DNA of 27,257 bases. Origin: Pollutimonas sp035515055. GTDB taxonomy: Bacteria > Pseudomonadota > Gammaproteobacteria > Burkholderiales > Burkholderiaceae_B. A program made the position numbers and the translations under genes. The DNA is taken from contig DATJBV010000051.1 of the NCBI GenBank assembly GCA_035515055.1, positions 1 through 27,257 of the forward strand. The letters run 5' to 3'. A model generated the notes under the pieces. The model worked only from the letters and a program-made list of their open reading frames with translations, searched no databases and was not told the origin of the DNA. Positions 1 to 7,652 of this stretch are shown here, piece after piece. Within the stretch, counting starts at the first letter, position 1; every line of letters starts with the position of its first letter.

Positions 1-140
<140 letters not shown>

Positions 141-153
141 ATCAGCTCGCACA

Positions 154-177
154 GGCGGGGACAGTATTGCCCCCGCC
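154..177 (+). other. Stem-loop between tuf and rpsJ (possible attenuator)
   Basis: A 7-bp GC-only stem, GGCGGGG (154-160) with CCCCGCC (171-177), encloses a 10-nt loop. It is followed by a short T-rich stretch (ATATTCGTTCTTT) that is interrupted, so it is at best a weak terminator. Because it lies in the 60-nt gap between tuf and rpsJ it could attenuate transcription or protect the tuf mRNA end. The role is inferred from position only. Confidence 0.4.
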
Positions 178-200
178 ATATTCGTTCTTTAGGAATTTCC

Positions 201-512
201 ATGAAAAACCAAAAAATCCGCATCCGTCTGAAAGCGTTCGACTACAAGCTGATCGATCAATCAGCCGCCGAAATCGTTGAAACCGCCAAACGTACGGGCG
301 CGGTTGTGCGTGGTCCTGTACCGCTGCCTACGCGTATTCGCCGTTACGACGTATTGCGTTCGCCGCACGTGAACAAGACGTCGCGCGATCAGTTCGAAAT
401 GCGCACTCACCAGCGCCTCATGGACATCGTGGACCCAACCGATAAAACGGTTGACGCCCTCATGCGCCTGGATCTCCCGGCTGGTGTAGACGTAGAAATC
501 GCATTGCAGTAA
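201..512 (+). CDS. rpsJ: 30S ribosomal protein S10
   Basis: Encodes 103 residues, the normal S10 length, with the family sequence almost unchanged (QKIRIRLKAFDYKLIDQSA near the start, PLPTRIRRYDVLRSPHVNK in the middle). S10 is a protein of the 30S head and is also the NusE partner in transcription antitermination. AGGAA at 191-195 lies 5 nt before the ATG. In most proteobacteria it is the first gene of an operon continuing into rplC; here it is followed directly by a strong terminator and an unrelated transporter, so it appears to be transcribed with tuf and not with the rest of the S10 genes. Confidence 0.98.
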   Translation: MKNQKIRIRLKAFDYKLIDQSAAEIVETAKRTGAVVRGPVPLPTRIRRYDVLRSPHVNKTSRDQFEMRTHQRLMDIVDPTDKTVDALMRLDLPAGVDVEIALQ

Positions 513-543
513 CCTGCACTGTGGCGCCACTGGCGCTTAAGCT

Positions 544-574
544 AAAAACGCCATGCTAGTAGCATGGCGTTTTT
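544..574 (+). terminator. Intrinsic terminator after rpsJ
   Basis: A perfect 14-bp inverted repeat, AAAAACGCCATGCT (544-557) and AGCATGGCGTTTTT (561-574), with a 3-nt loop; the right arm ends in five T. This is a textbook Rho-independent terminator, 31 nt after the rpsJ stop. The repeat starts with A-run and ends with T-run, so it could act on both strands. It ends only 26 nt before the start of the next gene. Confidence 0.9.
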
Positions 575-600
575 GCGTTATACGGACCAAGGAGCCAAAA

Positions 601-2520
601 ATGAAGCGACTGCAGGTCTTTATTGGCGTAGCCGCATTCATCCTCACCATGGGGTTCCCGCTCCTCGCCCGCGCGCAGGCGGGAGCGTGCAATAACGGTC
701 AACCCATCAGGCTTGCCGACCAAACTTGGGAAAGCGCCACCTTCACCACGCATGTGGTAGCGCGCATACTTGCCGATGGCTATGGCTGCAAGGTTGAAAT
801 CGTTCCGGGAACGCCTGCGGCGACCGAATCGGCACTGACGCTGGACGACCTGCAGATAATCGCCGAGCAATGGTCCGGGCGTTCGCCCATCATCCAAAAG
901 GCCATAGACGCCGGCAATGTGCGCATTGTCGGCGACACGTTGGCGGGTGGAGCCCAGCAGGGCTGGTACGTCCCCGACTATCTCGTGCATGGGGATGCAA
1001 GCCGCGGCATAAAGCCCTTGGCTCCCGACCTGAAGACGTGGCGCGACCTGCCTCGCTATAAATCCTTGTTCACCGATCCGGAAGAGCCTGGCAAGGGCCG
1101 TTTCCTCAATTGCCCAACCGGATGGGTGTGCGAAAAGACCAATAGCCGATTGCTGGAACTGCATGGGCTGGGAGAACACTACACAAACTTCCGGGCGGGC
1201 ACTGGTGCCGCGCTCGACTCCGCCATTAGCTCGGCGTACGACCAGGGCAAGCCCCTGCTGTTCTATTACTGGCAGCCTGCCGGGCTGATGGCGAAGTACA
1301 AGTTTCATAAGATCGAGCAGGAGCCATTCAATAAGGCGTGCTGGGACGCCATCGTGAGCGGCGACGGCACCCTTTGTCCGTCGGATTTTTTGGTCGCGCG
1401 CTTGGCGGTCGCCGTATCGGCACCGTTCGCCGCACAAAACCCAACATTGATCCGATTTTTCGAGCGCATGCAATTCCAGCCCGCATTGTTGAATCAGATG
1501 ATACTGACCATGACGGAAACGAGGCTGCCGGGCGACGAGATCGCCTTGCAGTTCCTGAGGCAACATCCCGATGTATGGGCGGCTTGGCTTCCGCCCGATG
1601 TGTCGGCGAGGATGGCGGCCAACCTGGGACTTGAAGGCGTGGCGGAATCTAGCATCTTTCCCTATTGGTCAGGCGCCGAGTTCGTCAACCGGCAATTAAT
1701 GAGCGTAGTCAAGGCATACGGTGAAACCTTCCGCGCGGTCAGCGACTTCATGCTGACGAGCGTGCTGCTGCCAGTCGAAAGGGCCATGCAGGCCATACCA
1801 CCCTGGGTATTCCTGGTCCTGGTGGCTGCCTTGTCATGGCATGCCACGCGCAAGCCGGTGGCAACCATCTTGTATGTGGTCTGCCTGTACGCCATCGGAG
1901 TCGTGGGCCTGTGGGACAAACTCATACAGACCTTTTCGCTGGTGCTTATCTCCACGGTCATTTCAATTTTGCTCGGCGTCCCGGTGGGCATTATTGCGGC
2001 CCGCAGCCGCCTGCTGCGCCGAGTGCTAACGCCGGTGCTGGACGTCATGCAAACGCTGCCTAGTTTCGTCTACCTGATTCCTGTCCTCATGCTGTTCGGC
2101 CTGGGTAAGGTGCCGGCCTTGTTCGCCACCATTATCTACGCCGCGCCGCCGCTTATACGCCTGACCATATTGGGATTGCGCCAGGTGGACCCGACGGTGA
2201 TGGAAGCTGCCCAAGCCTTCGGCGTGACACGCTGGCAGATGCTGACCCGGGTAACATTGCCATTGGCCCGCCCCAGCATCATGGCCGGAATCAACCAGAC
2301 CACCATGATGGCTCTCGCGATGGTGGTGGTGGCATCCATGATCGGTGCGCGCGGCCTGGGCGAGGATGTCTTGGCCGGCATCCAGACGCTGGATGTCGGA
2401 CGTGGGCTGCAGGCGGGCGTGGCCATTGTGATACTGGCAATTGTCATAGACCGAATCACCCAGGCATATGGCCAGCCGCGTCGTGCCAAGCGCACAATGC
2501 AAGATCGGGAGGGCGTGTAA
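601..2520 (+). CDS. Glycine betaine-type ABC importer, substrate-binding/permease fusion
   Basis: A 639-residue fusion. Residues 1-27 look like a signal peptide or signal anchor (hydrophobic core, then LLARA-QA). Residues about 33-340 resemble the OpuAC/ProX binding domain (ADQTWESATFTTHVVARIL, then several Trp/Tyr positions typical of quaternary-amine cages). Residues about 400-620 form the ProW-like permease, with MQTLPSFVYLIP at 483-494 and the EAA loop (EAAQAFGVTRWQ) at 535-546 that docks on the ATPase. It should import glycine betaine, proline betaine, choline or a similar osmolyte across the inner membrane. The start at 601 is chosen because AAGGAG (589-594) lies 6 nt upstream; an in-frame upstream ATG at 553 falls inside the rpsJ terminator. 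It overlaps the ATPase gene by 1 nt. The exact substrate cannot be told from sequence. Confidence 0.88.
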   Translation: MKRLQVFIGVAAFILTMGFPLLARAQAGACNNGQPIRLADQTWESATFTTHVVARILADGYGCKVEIVPGTPAATESALTLDDLQIIAEQWSGRSPIIQKAIDAGNVRIVGDTLAGGAQQGWYVPDYLVHGDASRGIKPLAPDLKTWRDLPRYKSLFTDPEEPGKGRFLNCPTGWVCEKTNSRLLELHGLGEHYTNFRAGTGAALDSAISSAYDQGKPLLFYYWQPAGLMAKYKFHKIEQEPFNKACWDAIVSGDGTLCPSDFLVARLAVAVSAPFAAQNPTLIRFFERMQFQPALLNQMILTMTETRLPGDEIALQFLRQHPDVWAAWLPPDVSARMAANLGLEGVAESSIFPYWSGAEFVNRQLMSVVKAYGETFRAVSDFMLTSVLLPVERAMQAIPPWVFLVLVAALSWHATRKPVATILYVVCLYAIGVVGLWDKLIQTFSLVLISTVISILLGVPVGIIAARSRLLRRVLTPVLDVMQTLPSFVYLIPVLMLFGLGKVPALFATIIYAAPPLIRLTILGLRQVDPTVMEAAQAFGVTRWQMLTRVTLPLARPSIMAGINQTTMMALAMVVVASMIGARGLGEDVLAGIQTLDVGRGLQAGVAIVILAIVIDRITQAYGQPRRAKRTMQDREGV

Positions 2521-3338
2521 TGCAGCAGGATATCAAGATAGAGATCCGGGATGTATACAAGGTCTTCGGGCGCCATGAGGCAAAGGCGGTGGAGCTGCTG
2601 CGCCAGGGTGCGGACAGGGCAACGGTACAGGCGCAGACGCAATGCAATGTCGGGCTGGCAGGGGTCAACGCCAGTATTCCAACCGGGCAGATTTCATGCA
2701 TCATGGGCTTGTCGGGGTCTGGAAAATCAACACTGGTCAGGCACCTGAATCGCCTGATCGATCCTTCGGCGGGCGAAGTATTGATCGATGGCCAAAATAT
2801 CCTGGCCCTCAGCCTGCCGGAGCTGCGCGAGCTTCGTCGGCATAATGTCAGCATGGTGTTCCAGGCCTTTGGCTTGTTGCCGCACATCAATGTGATCGAT
2901 AACGTCGCGTTCGGGTTAAGCGTAAGAGGCGAGCCCAAAGCCGCCGCGCGCAAAACGGCAACAACGTGGCTGGAACGGGTCGGGCTGGTGGAGTATGCCA
3001 AAAATTACCCCGATGAACTATCGGGAGGTATGCGCCAGCGGGTCGGCCTGGCGCGCGCGCTGGCCATCGATGCGCAGGTGCTACTCATGGACGAGGCCTT
3101 TTCCGCGCTCGACCCGCTTATTCGCTACGACATGCAAGACCAGTTGCTGGCCTTACAGCAGCGGCTGCAAAAGACCATTGTCTTCATTACGCACGATATC
3201 GACGAAGCCTTGCGGCTGGGGCAGCATATTGTCATTCTGCGCGACGGAAAAGTGGAGCAGGTGGGCACGCCGAACCAGATCCGGAATAATCCGGCAAATG
3301 AGTATGTTGAACGGTTTGTGGTGCGGCGGGCTGGGTAG
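2520..3338 (+). CDS. Glycine betaine-type ABC importer ATPase (ProV/OpuAA-like)
   Basis: A 272-residue ATPase with Walker A GLSGSGKST (63-71), Q-loop Gln115, signature LSGGMRQR (167-174), Walker B LLMDE (188-192) and H-loop His225. The N-terminal segment (VYKVFGRHEAKAVELLRQG) is the extension typical of ProV/OpuAA ATPases of quaternary-amine importers. E. coli ProV is about 400 residues with C-terminal CBS domains that sense ionic strength; this protein stops soon after the nucleotide-binding domain, so it lacks CBS domains. Its ATG shares one base with the preceding TAA, indicating translational coupling with the permease fusion; the pair is a complete importer. Confidence 0.9.
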   Translation: MQQDIKIEIRDVYKVFGRHEAKAVELLRQGADRATVQAQTQCNVGLAGVNASIPTGQISCIMGLSGSGKSTLVRHLNRLIDPSAGEVLIDGQNILALSLPELRELRRHNVSMVFQAFGLLPHINVIDNVAFGLSVRGEPKAAARKTATTWLERVGLVEYAKNYPDELSGGMRQRVGLARALAIDAQVLLMDEAFSALDPLIRYDMQDQLLALQQRLQKTIVFITHDIDEALRLGQHIVILRDGKVEQVGTPNQIRNNPANEYVERFVVRRAG

Positions 3339-3369
3339 GGTTCTTTAGTTAGGATGCTGGGTTCTTTAG
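3338..3369 (+). repeat. Short direct repeat at the end of the transporter gene
   Basis: GGGTTCTTTAG occurs at 3338-3348 and again at 3359-3369, a 21-bp period. The first copy starts on the last base of the ATPase stop codon and the second copy ends 1 nt before the long palindrome. This may mark a junction left by insertion or slippage; the interpretation is inference. Confidence 0.6.
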
Positions 3370-3370
3370 C

Positions 3371-3591
3371 GGGCGGGGCCTTGGCATGGGAGCCAAGCTC
3401 AGACGCGCTGCGGTCCGGCGTTGCCGGACTCCCCGTGGATAAGTCGGGTTTTCGGCGCTCGCGAACTCGTGAGACGGACAGCCACCGGCTGTCCGTAAGC
3501 GTCTCACTCGAACAGCGCTCACTTGTACCCGAAAACCCGGCTTATCCACGGCGCGCACGATTCGCTTGGCCCCCATGCCAAGGCCCCGCCC
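3371..3591. repeat. 221-bp nested imperfect palindrome
   Basis: Three nested inverted-repeat pairs. Outer: 3371-3398 with 3564-3591, 28 bp with one mismatch. Middle: 3434-3455 with 3529-3550, 22 bp with one G/T pair. Inner: 3469-3476 with 3500-3507 (8 bp), closing on a core stem GGACAGCC (3476-3483) with GGCTGTCC (3487-3494) and a 3-nt loop. The strand could extrude as a large cruciform or fold as a long RNA hairpin. There is no T-run after it, so it is not an ordinary terminator. Short reading frames across it on both strands are by-products of the symmetry. It could be a MITE-like or REP-like repeat; no transposase or clear target duplication is visible. Confidence 0.85.
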
Positions 3592-3660
3592 TTGACAGTG
3601 TGATCATGCCCCTGAAAACCAACACTTCAACTCCTTGCAGCACCCCGTGCGCGATTCCAT

Positions 3661-3690
3661 TTGCTCACCATGCTTTCCGCATGTTAAAGT
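3661..3690 (+). promoter_or_regulatory. Candidate extended -10 promoter for rplC operon
   Basis: TAAAGT (3685-3690) preceded by TG at 3682-3683 fits an extended -10 element, with a poor -35 (TTGCTC, 3661-3666) 18 nt upstream. It would give a leader of about 100 nt before rplC. A second, weaker possibility is TTGACC at 3698-3703, which has no good -10 partner. A promoter is expected in this gap because the genes downstream are cut off from the rpsJ promoter by a terminator and a palindrome. The exact site is uncertain. Confidence 0.35.
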
Positions 3691-3797
3691 ACTAGACTTG
3701 ACCGAAAAAGTTTTGGATTCAAGAAAAAATCGTGTATGCAGTTCAATTGCATACTGTAATTAGCCCCGACCAATCGCAGTCGGGAATGGAGAAAACG

Positions 3798-4487
3798 ATG
3801 TCGAACTCGACACCTACGCCTGCCGCTCATCGGCTGGGACTCGTGGGGCGCAAAGTCGGCATGACCCGTATTTTTACCGAGGAAGGCGAGTCCATCCCGG
3901 TAACTGTACTGGACGTGTCCAACAACCGCGTTACCCAGGTTAAGTCACCAGAAGTCGATGGCTATGCGGCCGTGCAACTTGCTTACGGTACCCGCCGCGC
4001 TTCCCGCGTGACCAAGCCACAGGCAGGGCATTATGCCAAGGCCGGCTCAGAAGCCGGTAGCATTCTTAAAGAATTCCGTCTCGACCCCGCAAAAGCTGCT
4101 GAATTTTCAGCAGGCTCCGTCATTGCCGTCGAAAGCGTGTTCGAAGCAGGACAAAAAGTTGATGTCACAGGCACAACGATTGGTAAAGGTTTTGCCGGCA
4201 CCATCAAGCGCCACCACTTTGCCGGACAACGGAATTCCCACGGGAACTCGTTGTCGCATCGTACGCCAGGTTCCACCGGTATGGCCCAAGATCCAGGCCG
4301 TGTGTTTCCGGGCAAGAAAATGGCAGGTCACCTGGGTGACGCTACCCGTACCGTTCAAAACCTCGACATTATTCGCGTCGACGTAGAGCGTGGCTTGTTG
4401 CTGGTCAAGGGCGCTGTCCCCGGCCACAAGAACGCCGACGTTATCGTCCGTCCCGCGATCAAGATGTCGGCCAAGAAAGGAGCCTGA
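3798..4487 (+). CDS. rplC: 50S ribosomal protein L3
   Basis: From the ATG at 3798 the protein has 229 residues, slightly longer at the N-terminus than E. coli L3 (209). The body is clear: GLVGRKVGMTRIFTEEGE near the start and the RNA-binding loop with GTIKRHHFAGQRNSHGNSLS and the HRTPGSTGM segment that reaches the peptidyl-transferase region. The conserved Gln that is methylated by PrmB in E. coli probably lies in the GMAQDPGRV stretch. GGAG at 3788-3791 lies 6 nt before 3798, which supports this start over in-frame ATGs at 3732 and 3786. It is the first gene of the displaced S10 block. Confidence 0.97.
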   Translation: MSNSTPTPAAHRLGLVGRKVGMTRIFTEEGESIPVTVLDVSNNRVTQVKSPEVDGYAAVQLAYGTRRASRVTKPQAGHYAKAGSEAGSILKEFRLDPAKAAEFSAGSVIAVESVFEAGQKVDVTGTTIGKGFAGTIKRHHFAGQRNSHGNSLSHRTPGSTGMAQDPGRVFPGKKMAGHLGDATRTVQNLDIIRVDVERGLLLVKGAVPGHKNADVIVRPAIKMSAKKGA

Positions 4488-4489
4488 TC

Positions 4490-5110
4490 ATGGAACTACA
4501 GCTCCTGAATGACCAAGGTCAATCCGCTTCCACGTTTGCCGCCCCCGACACCATTTTCGGCCGCGACTTCAACGAAGCGCTAGTTCACCAGATCGTTGTG
4601 GCGTTTCAAGCCAATGCGCGCAGTGGTAATAGTGCGCAAAAAGGCCGCGACACCGTCAAGCACAGCACCAAGAAACCTTGGCGCCAAAAAGGTACCGGTC
4701 GTGCCCGTTCGGGTATGACATCCTCGCCAATCTGGCGTGGAGGCGGTCGTGCATTCCCCAACTCGCCTGAAGAAAACTACACGCAGAAAGTCAACAAGAA
4801 GATGTATCGCGCCGGTATGCGTGCGATCCTCTCGCAGTTGGCCCGCGAAGGTCGTATTTCGGTGGTTGACTCCTTTGTGCTGGACGCGCCAAAAACAAAA
4901 TTGGCCGCTACCAAACTGAAGGACATGGGTCTGGAATCGGTTCTTATCATTACCGACCTGCTCGACGAGAACCTTTATCTCGCTACGCGCAACTTGCCGC
5001 ACGTTGCCGTGGTTGAACCGCGTTATGCCGATCCGCTGTCGCTGATTCACTACAAGAAAATTGTGATCACCAAGCCGGCCATCGCTCAATTCGAGGAGAT
5101 GCTGGGATGA
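4490..5110 (+). CDS. rplD: 50S ribosomal protein L4
   Basis: Encodes 206 residues, normal for L4. The conserved loop that lines the exit tunnel is visible (KPWRQKGTGRARSGMTSSPIWRGGG), as is the C-terminal globular part (SVVDSFVLDAPKTKLAATKL). In E. coli L4 represses its own S10 operon through the leader before rpsJ; here rplD is no longer attached to rpsJ, so that circuit, if present, must act elsewhere. The start is 2 nt after the rplC stop, with AAAGGAG just upstream. It ends in an ATGA overlap with rplW. Confidence 0.97.
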   Translation: MELQLLNDQGQSASTFAAPDTIFGRDFNEALVHQIVVAFQANARSGNSAQKGRDTVKHSTKKPWRQKGTGRARSGMTSSPIWRGGGRAFPNSPEENYTQKVNKKMYRAGMRAILSQLAREGRISVVDSFVLDAPKTKLAATKLKDMGLESVLIITDLLDENLYLATRNLPHVAVVEPRYADPLSLIHYKKIVITKPAIAQFEEMLG

Positions 5111-5403
5111 AAGCTGAACGACTGATGCAAATTATCCTGGCTCCGATCGTGACTGAAAAAGCCACGTTTGTTGCCGAAAAAAATCAGCAAATCGCTTTTC
5201 GTGTTGTGGCCAACGCCACCAAGCCCGAAATCAAGGCTGCCGTCGAACTTCTCTTCAAAGTCGAAGTGGAAGCCGTCCAGGTCTTGAACCAGAAAGGCAA
5301 AGAAAAGCGCTTTGGCCGTTTCATGGGTCGCCGCCGCAACGAGCGCAAAGCATATGTGTCGCTCAAACCGGGTCAGGAACTCGACTTTACGGAGGTGAAT
5401 TAA
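5107..5403 (+). CDS. rplW: 50S ribosomal protein L23
   Basis: Encodes 98 residues, the usual length. L23 sits beside the exit tunnel and is the docking site for trigger factor and SRP. Visible family features are APIVTEKATFVAEKNQQIAF at the start and the basic loop KEKRFGRFMGRR. Its ATG overlaps the rplD stop (ATGA), so the two are translationally coupled, and its TAA is followed at once by the rplB ATG. Confidence 0.97.
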   Translation: MKAERLMQIILAPIVTEKATFVAEKNQQIAFRVVANATKPEIKAAVELLFKVEVEAVQVLNQKGKEKRFGRFMGRRRNERKAYVSLKPGQELDFTEVN

Positions 5404-6231
5404 ATGGCACTCGTAAAAGTCAAGCCGACTTCGCCCGGCCGCCGTGGCATGATCAAGGTGGTGACGCCTGGTCTGCACAAAGGCGCGCCATTCGAAGCTC
5501 TGCTCGAGAAGAAAATACGTGGTTCGGGCCGTAACAACAATGGTCACATCACTGTGCGCCATCGTGGCGGCGGGCACAAGCAGCATTACCGTCTGGTGGA
5601 CTTCCGTCGCAACAAAGACGGCATTCCCGCAAAAGTCGAACGCCTGGAGTACGACCCCAACCGCACGGCGCACATTGCGTTGTTGTGCTATGCCGACGGC
5701 GAGCGCCGCTACATCATCGCTCCTCGCGGCCTGGAAGTGGGCGCTACGCTGTTGTCCGGCCTGGATGCTCCCATCCGCTCCGGTAACGCACTGCCTATCC
5801 GCAACATCCCAGTGGGCTCGACCATACACTGCATCGAAATGCTGCCTGGCAAAGGCGCGCAAATGGCGCGTTCAGCCGGTGCTTCGGCTGTGCTGATGGC
5901 TCGCGAAGGTACTTATGCCCAGGTGCGCTTGCGCTCCGGCGAAGTCCGCCGCGTTCACATCGACTGCCGTGCAACGATCGGTGAAGTCGGAAACGAAGAA
6001 CACAGCTTGCGTCAAATTGGTAAGGCCGGCGCCATGCGTTGGCGCGGTGTCCGTCCTACGGTTCGTGGTGTTGCCATGAACCCGGTCGATCACCCGCACG
6101 GTGGTGGCGAAGGCCGCACTGGCGAAGGTCGCGAACCGGTCAGCCCATGGGGTACACCGGCCAAGGGCTTCAGAACCCGTCGTAACAAGCGCACAGACAA
6201 TATGATTGTCTCGCGCCGCAAGCGCAAGTAA
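5404..6231 (+). CDS. rplB: 50S ribosomal protein L2
   Basis: Encodes 275 residues, the normal length. L2 is a core 23S rRNA-binding protein required for subunit association and peptidyl-transferase function. The near-invariant C-terminal segment GVAMNPVDHPHGGGEGR is present and includes the conserved His important for activity, as is GRNNNGHITVRHRGGGHKQ near the N-terminus. It begins directly after the rplW stop, with GGAGGTG inside the end of rplW as ribosome binding site. Confidence 0.98.
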   Translation: MALVKVKPTSPGRRGMIKVVTPGLHKGAPFEALLEKKIRGSGRNNNGHITVRHRGGGHKQHYRLVDFRRNKDGIPAKVERLEYDPNRTAHIALLCYADGERRYIIAPRGLEVGATLLSGLDAPIRSGNALPIRNIPVGSTIHCIEMLPGKGAQMARSAGASAVLMAREGTYAQVRLRSGEVRRVHIDCRATIGEVGNEEHSLRQIGKAGAMRWRGVRPTVRGVAMNPVDHPHGGGEGRTGEGREPVSPWGTPAKGFRTRRNKRTDNMIVSRRKRK

Positions 6232-6243
6232 GGGGCGAACAAC

Positions 6244-6519
<276 letters not shown>

Positions 6520-6522
6520 GTG

Positions 6523-6852
6523 ATGGAAACTCAAGCAATTATCCGTGGATGCCATATCTCGGCCCAGAAAACTCGTATTGTCGCGGACCTTATCCGCGGC
6601 AAGTCGGTTGCCCAGGCGCTGAATATCCTCACGTTCACACCCAAGAAGGCCGCGGGTCTGCTCAAGAAAGCTCTTGAGTCCGCGATCGCCAACGCCGAGC
6701 ATAACGACGGCGCCGATATCGATGAACTCAAAGTCACTACTATCTATGTTGACAAGGGCCAATCGATGAAGCGTTTTTCCGCACGTGCAAAAGGCCGCGG
6801 TAACCGCATCGAGAAGCAGACTTGCCACATTGTGGTCAAAGTCGGCGCTTAA
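6523..6852 (+). CDS. rplV: 50S ribosomal protein L22
   Basis: From ATG 6523 the protein has 109 residues (METQAIIRGCHISAQKTRIV). L22 lines the exit tunnel with a long hairpin; the loop region KRFSARAKGRGNRIEKQTCH, where macrolide-resistance changes arise, is intact. A GTG at 6520 directly after the rpsS stop is in frame, but AAGAGG at 6511-6516 gives better spacing (6 nt) to 6523. Confidence 0.96.
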   Translation: METQAIIRGCHISAQKTRIVADLIRGKSVAQALNILTFTPKKAAGLLKKALESAIANAEHNDGADIDELKVTTIYVDKGQSMKRFSARAKGRGNRIEKQTCHIVVKVGA

Positions 6853-6861
6853 GGAGTCACA

Positions 6862-7650
6862 ATGGGACAGAAAATACACCCGATTGGGTTCCGCCTTGCG
6901 GTCAACCGCAACTGGACTTCTCGCTGGTATGCCGATGACAAAGACTTTGGCGGCATGCTCGCCGAAGATATTCGCGTACGCGAATACCTGAAGAAGAAAC
7001 TGAAAAGTGCTTCCGTCGGCCGCGTCATCATCGAGCGTCCCGCCAAGAATGCCCGTATTACCGTGTACTCGGCTCGTCCGGGCGTGGTAATTGGCAAGCG
7101 CGGCGAAGACATTGAAAACCTGAAGGCCGATCTGCAGCGCCTGATGGGCGTGCCCGTGCACGTCAATATCGAAGAAATTCGCAAGCCTGAAACCGACGCT
7201 CAGCTTATTGCTGACTCGATCGCCCAACAGCTCGAGAAACGCATCATGTTCCGCCGCGCCATGAAACGCGCCATGCAGAACGCCATGCGTCTTGGCGCCC
7301 AAGGCATCAAGATCATGAGCGCTGGTCGTTTGAACGGCATCGAGATTGCCCGTACCGAATGGTATCGCGAAGGCCGTGTGCCACTACACACGCTGCGCGC
7401 CAACATCGATTACGGCACCGCCGAAGCCCAAACAACGTATGGCATCATCGGTATCAAAGTCTGGGTCTACAAGGGCGACATGTTGCCTAACGGCGAAATG
7501 CCGCCAGAGACCGCGGCACCCCGTGATGACGAACGCCGTCCGCGTCGTGCGCCTCGTGGCGACCGTCCCGACAGCCGCCGTCCCGCAGGTGCCGGACGCG
7601 GTCGGGCTCCTCGTAAGCCAGACGCCGCACCGACGCCCGAAGGAGAATAA
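6862..7650 (+). CDS. rpsC: 30S ribosomal protein S3
   Basis: Encodes 262 residues against 233 in E. coli. The N-terminal half has the KH domain with the GxxG-type loop (VVIGKRGEDIENL), and the C-terminal domain includes MSAGRLNGIEIARTEWYREG. The extra length is a low-complexity tail rich in Arg, Pro, Asp and Ala after about residue 215 (RRPRRAPRGDRP and on), a feature common in Burkholderiales S3. S3 lies at the mRNA entry channel and takes part in mRNA helicase activity. AAGGAG lies shortly before its ATG. Confidence 0.98.
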   Translation: MGQKIHPIGFRLAVNRNWTSRWYADDKDFGGMLAEDIRVREYLKKKLKSASVGRVIIERPAKNARITVYSARPGVVIGKRGEDIENLKADLQRLMGVPVHVNIEEIRKPETDAQLIADSIAQQLEKRIMFRRAMKRAMQNAMRLGAQGIKIMSAGRLNGIEIARTEWYREGRVPLHTLRANIDYGTAEAQTTYGIIGIKVWVYKGDMLPNGEMPPETAAPRDDERRPRRAPRGDRPDSRRPAGAGRGRAPRKPDAAPTPEGE

Positions 7651-7652
7651 CA

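Noticed and set aside
553..600. Upstream in-frame ATG extending the importer fusion by 16 residues
   Set aside because: It lies inside the rpsJ terminator hairpin, has no ribosome binding site, and would push the signal-like segment away from the N-terminus.
556..1566. A 336-codon minus-strand frame opposite the importer fusion
   Set aside because: It lacks any recognisable domain, and the opposite strand encodes a clear binding domain.
3349..3695. Overlapping short reading frames on both strands across the palindrome
   Set aside because: They mirror each other because the DNA is an inverted repeat; there is no ribosome binding site or family similarity.
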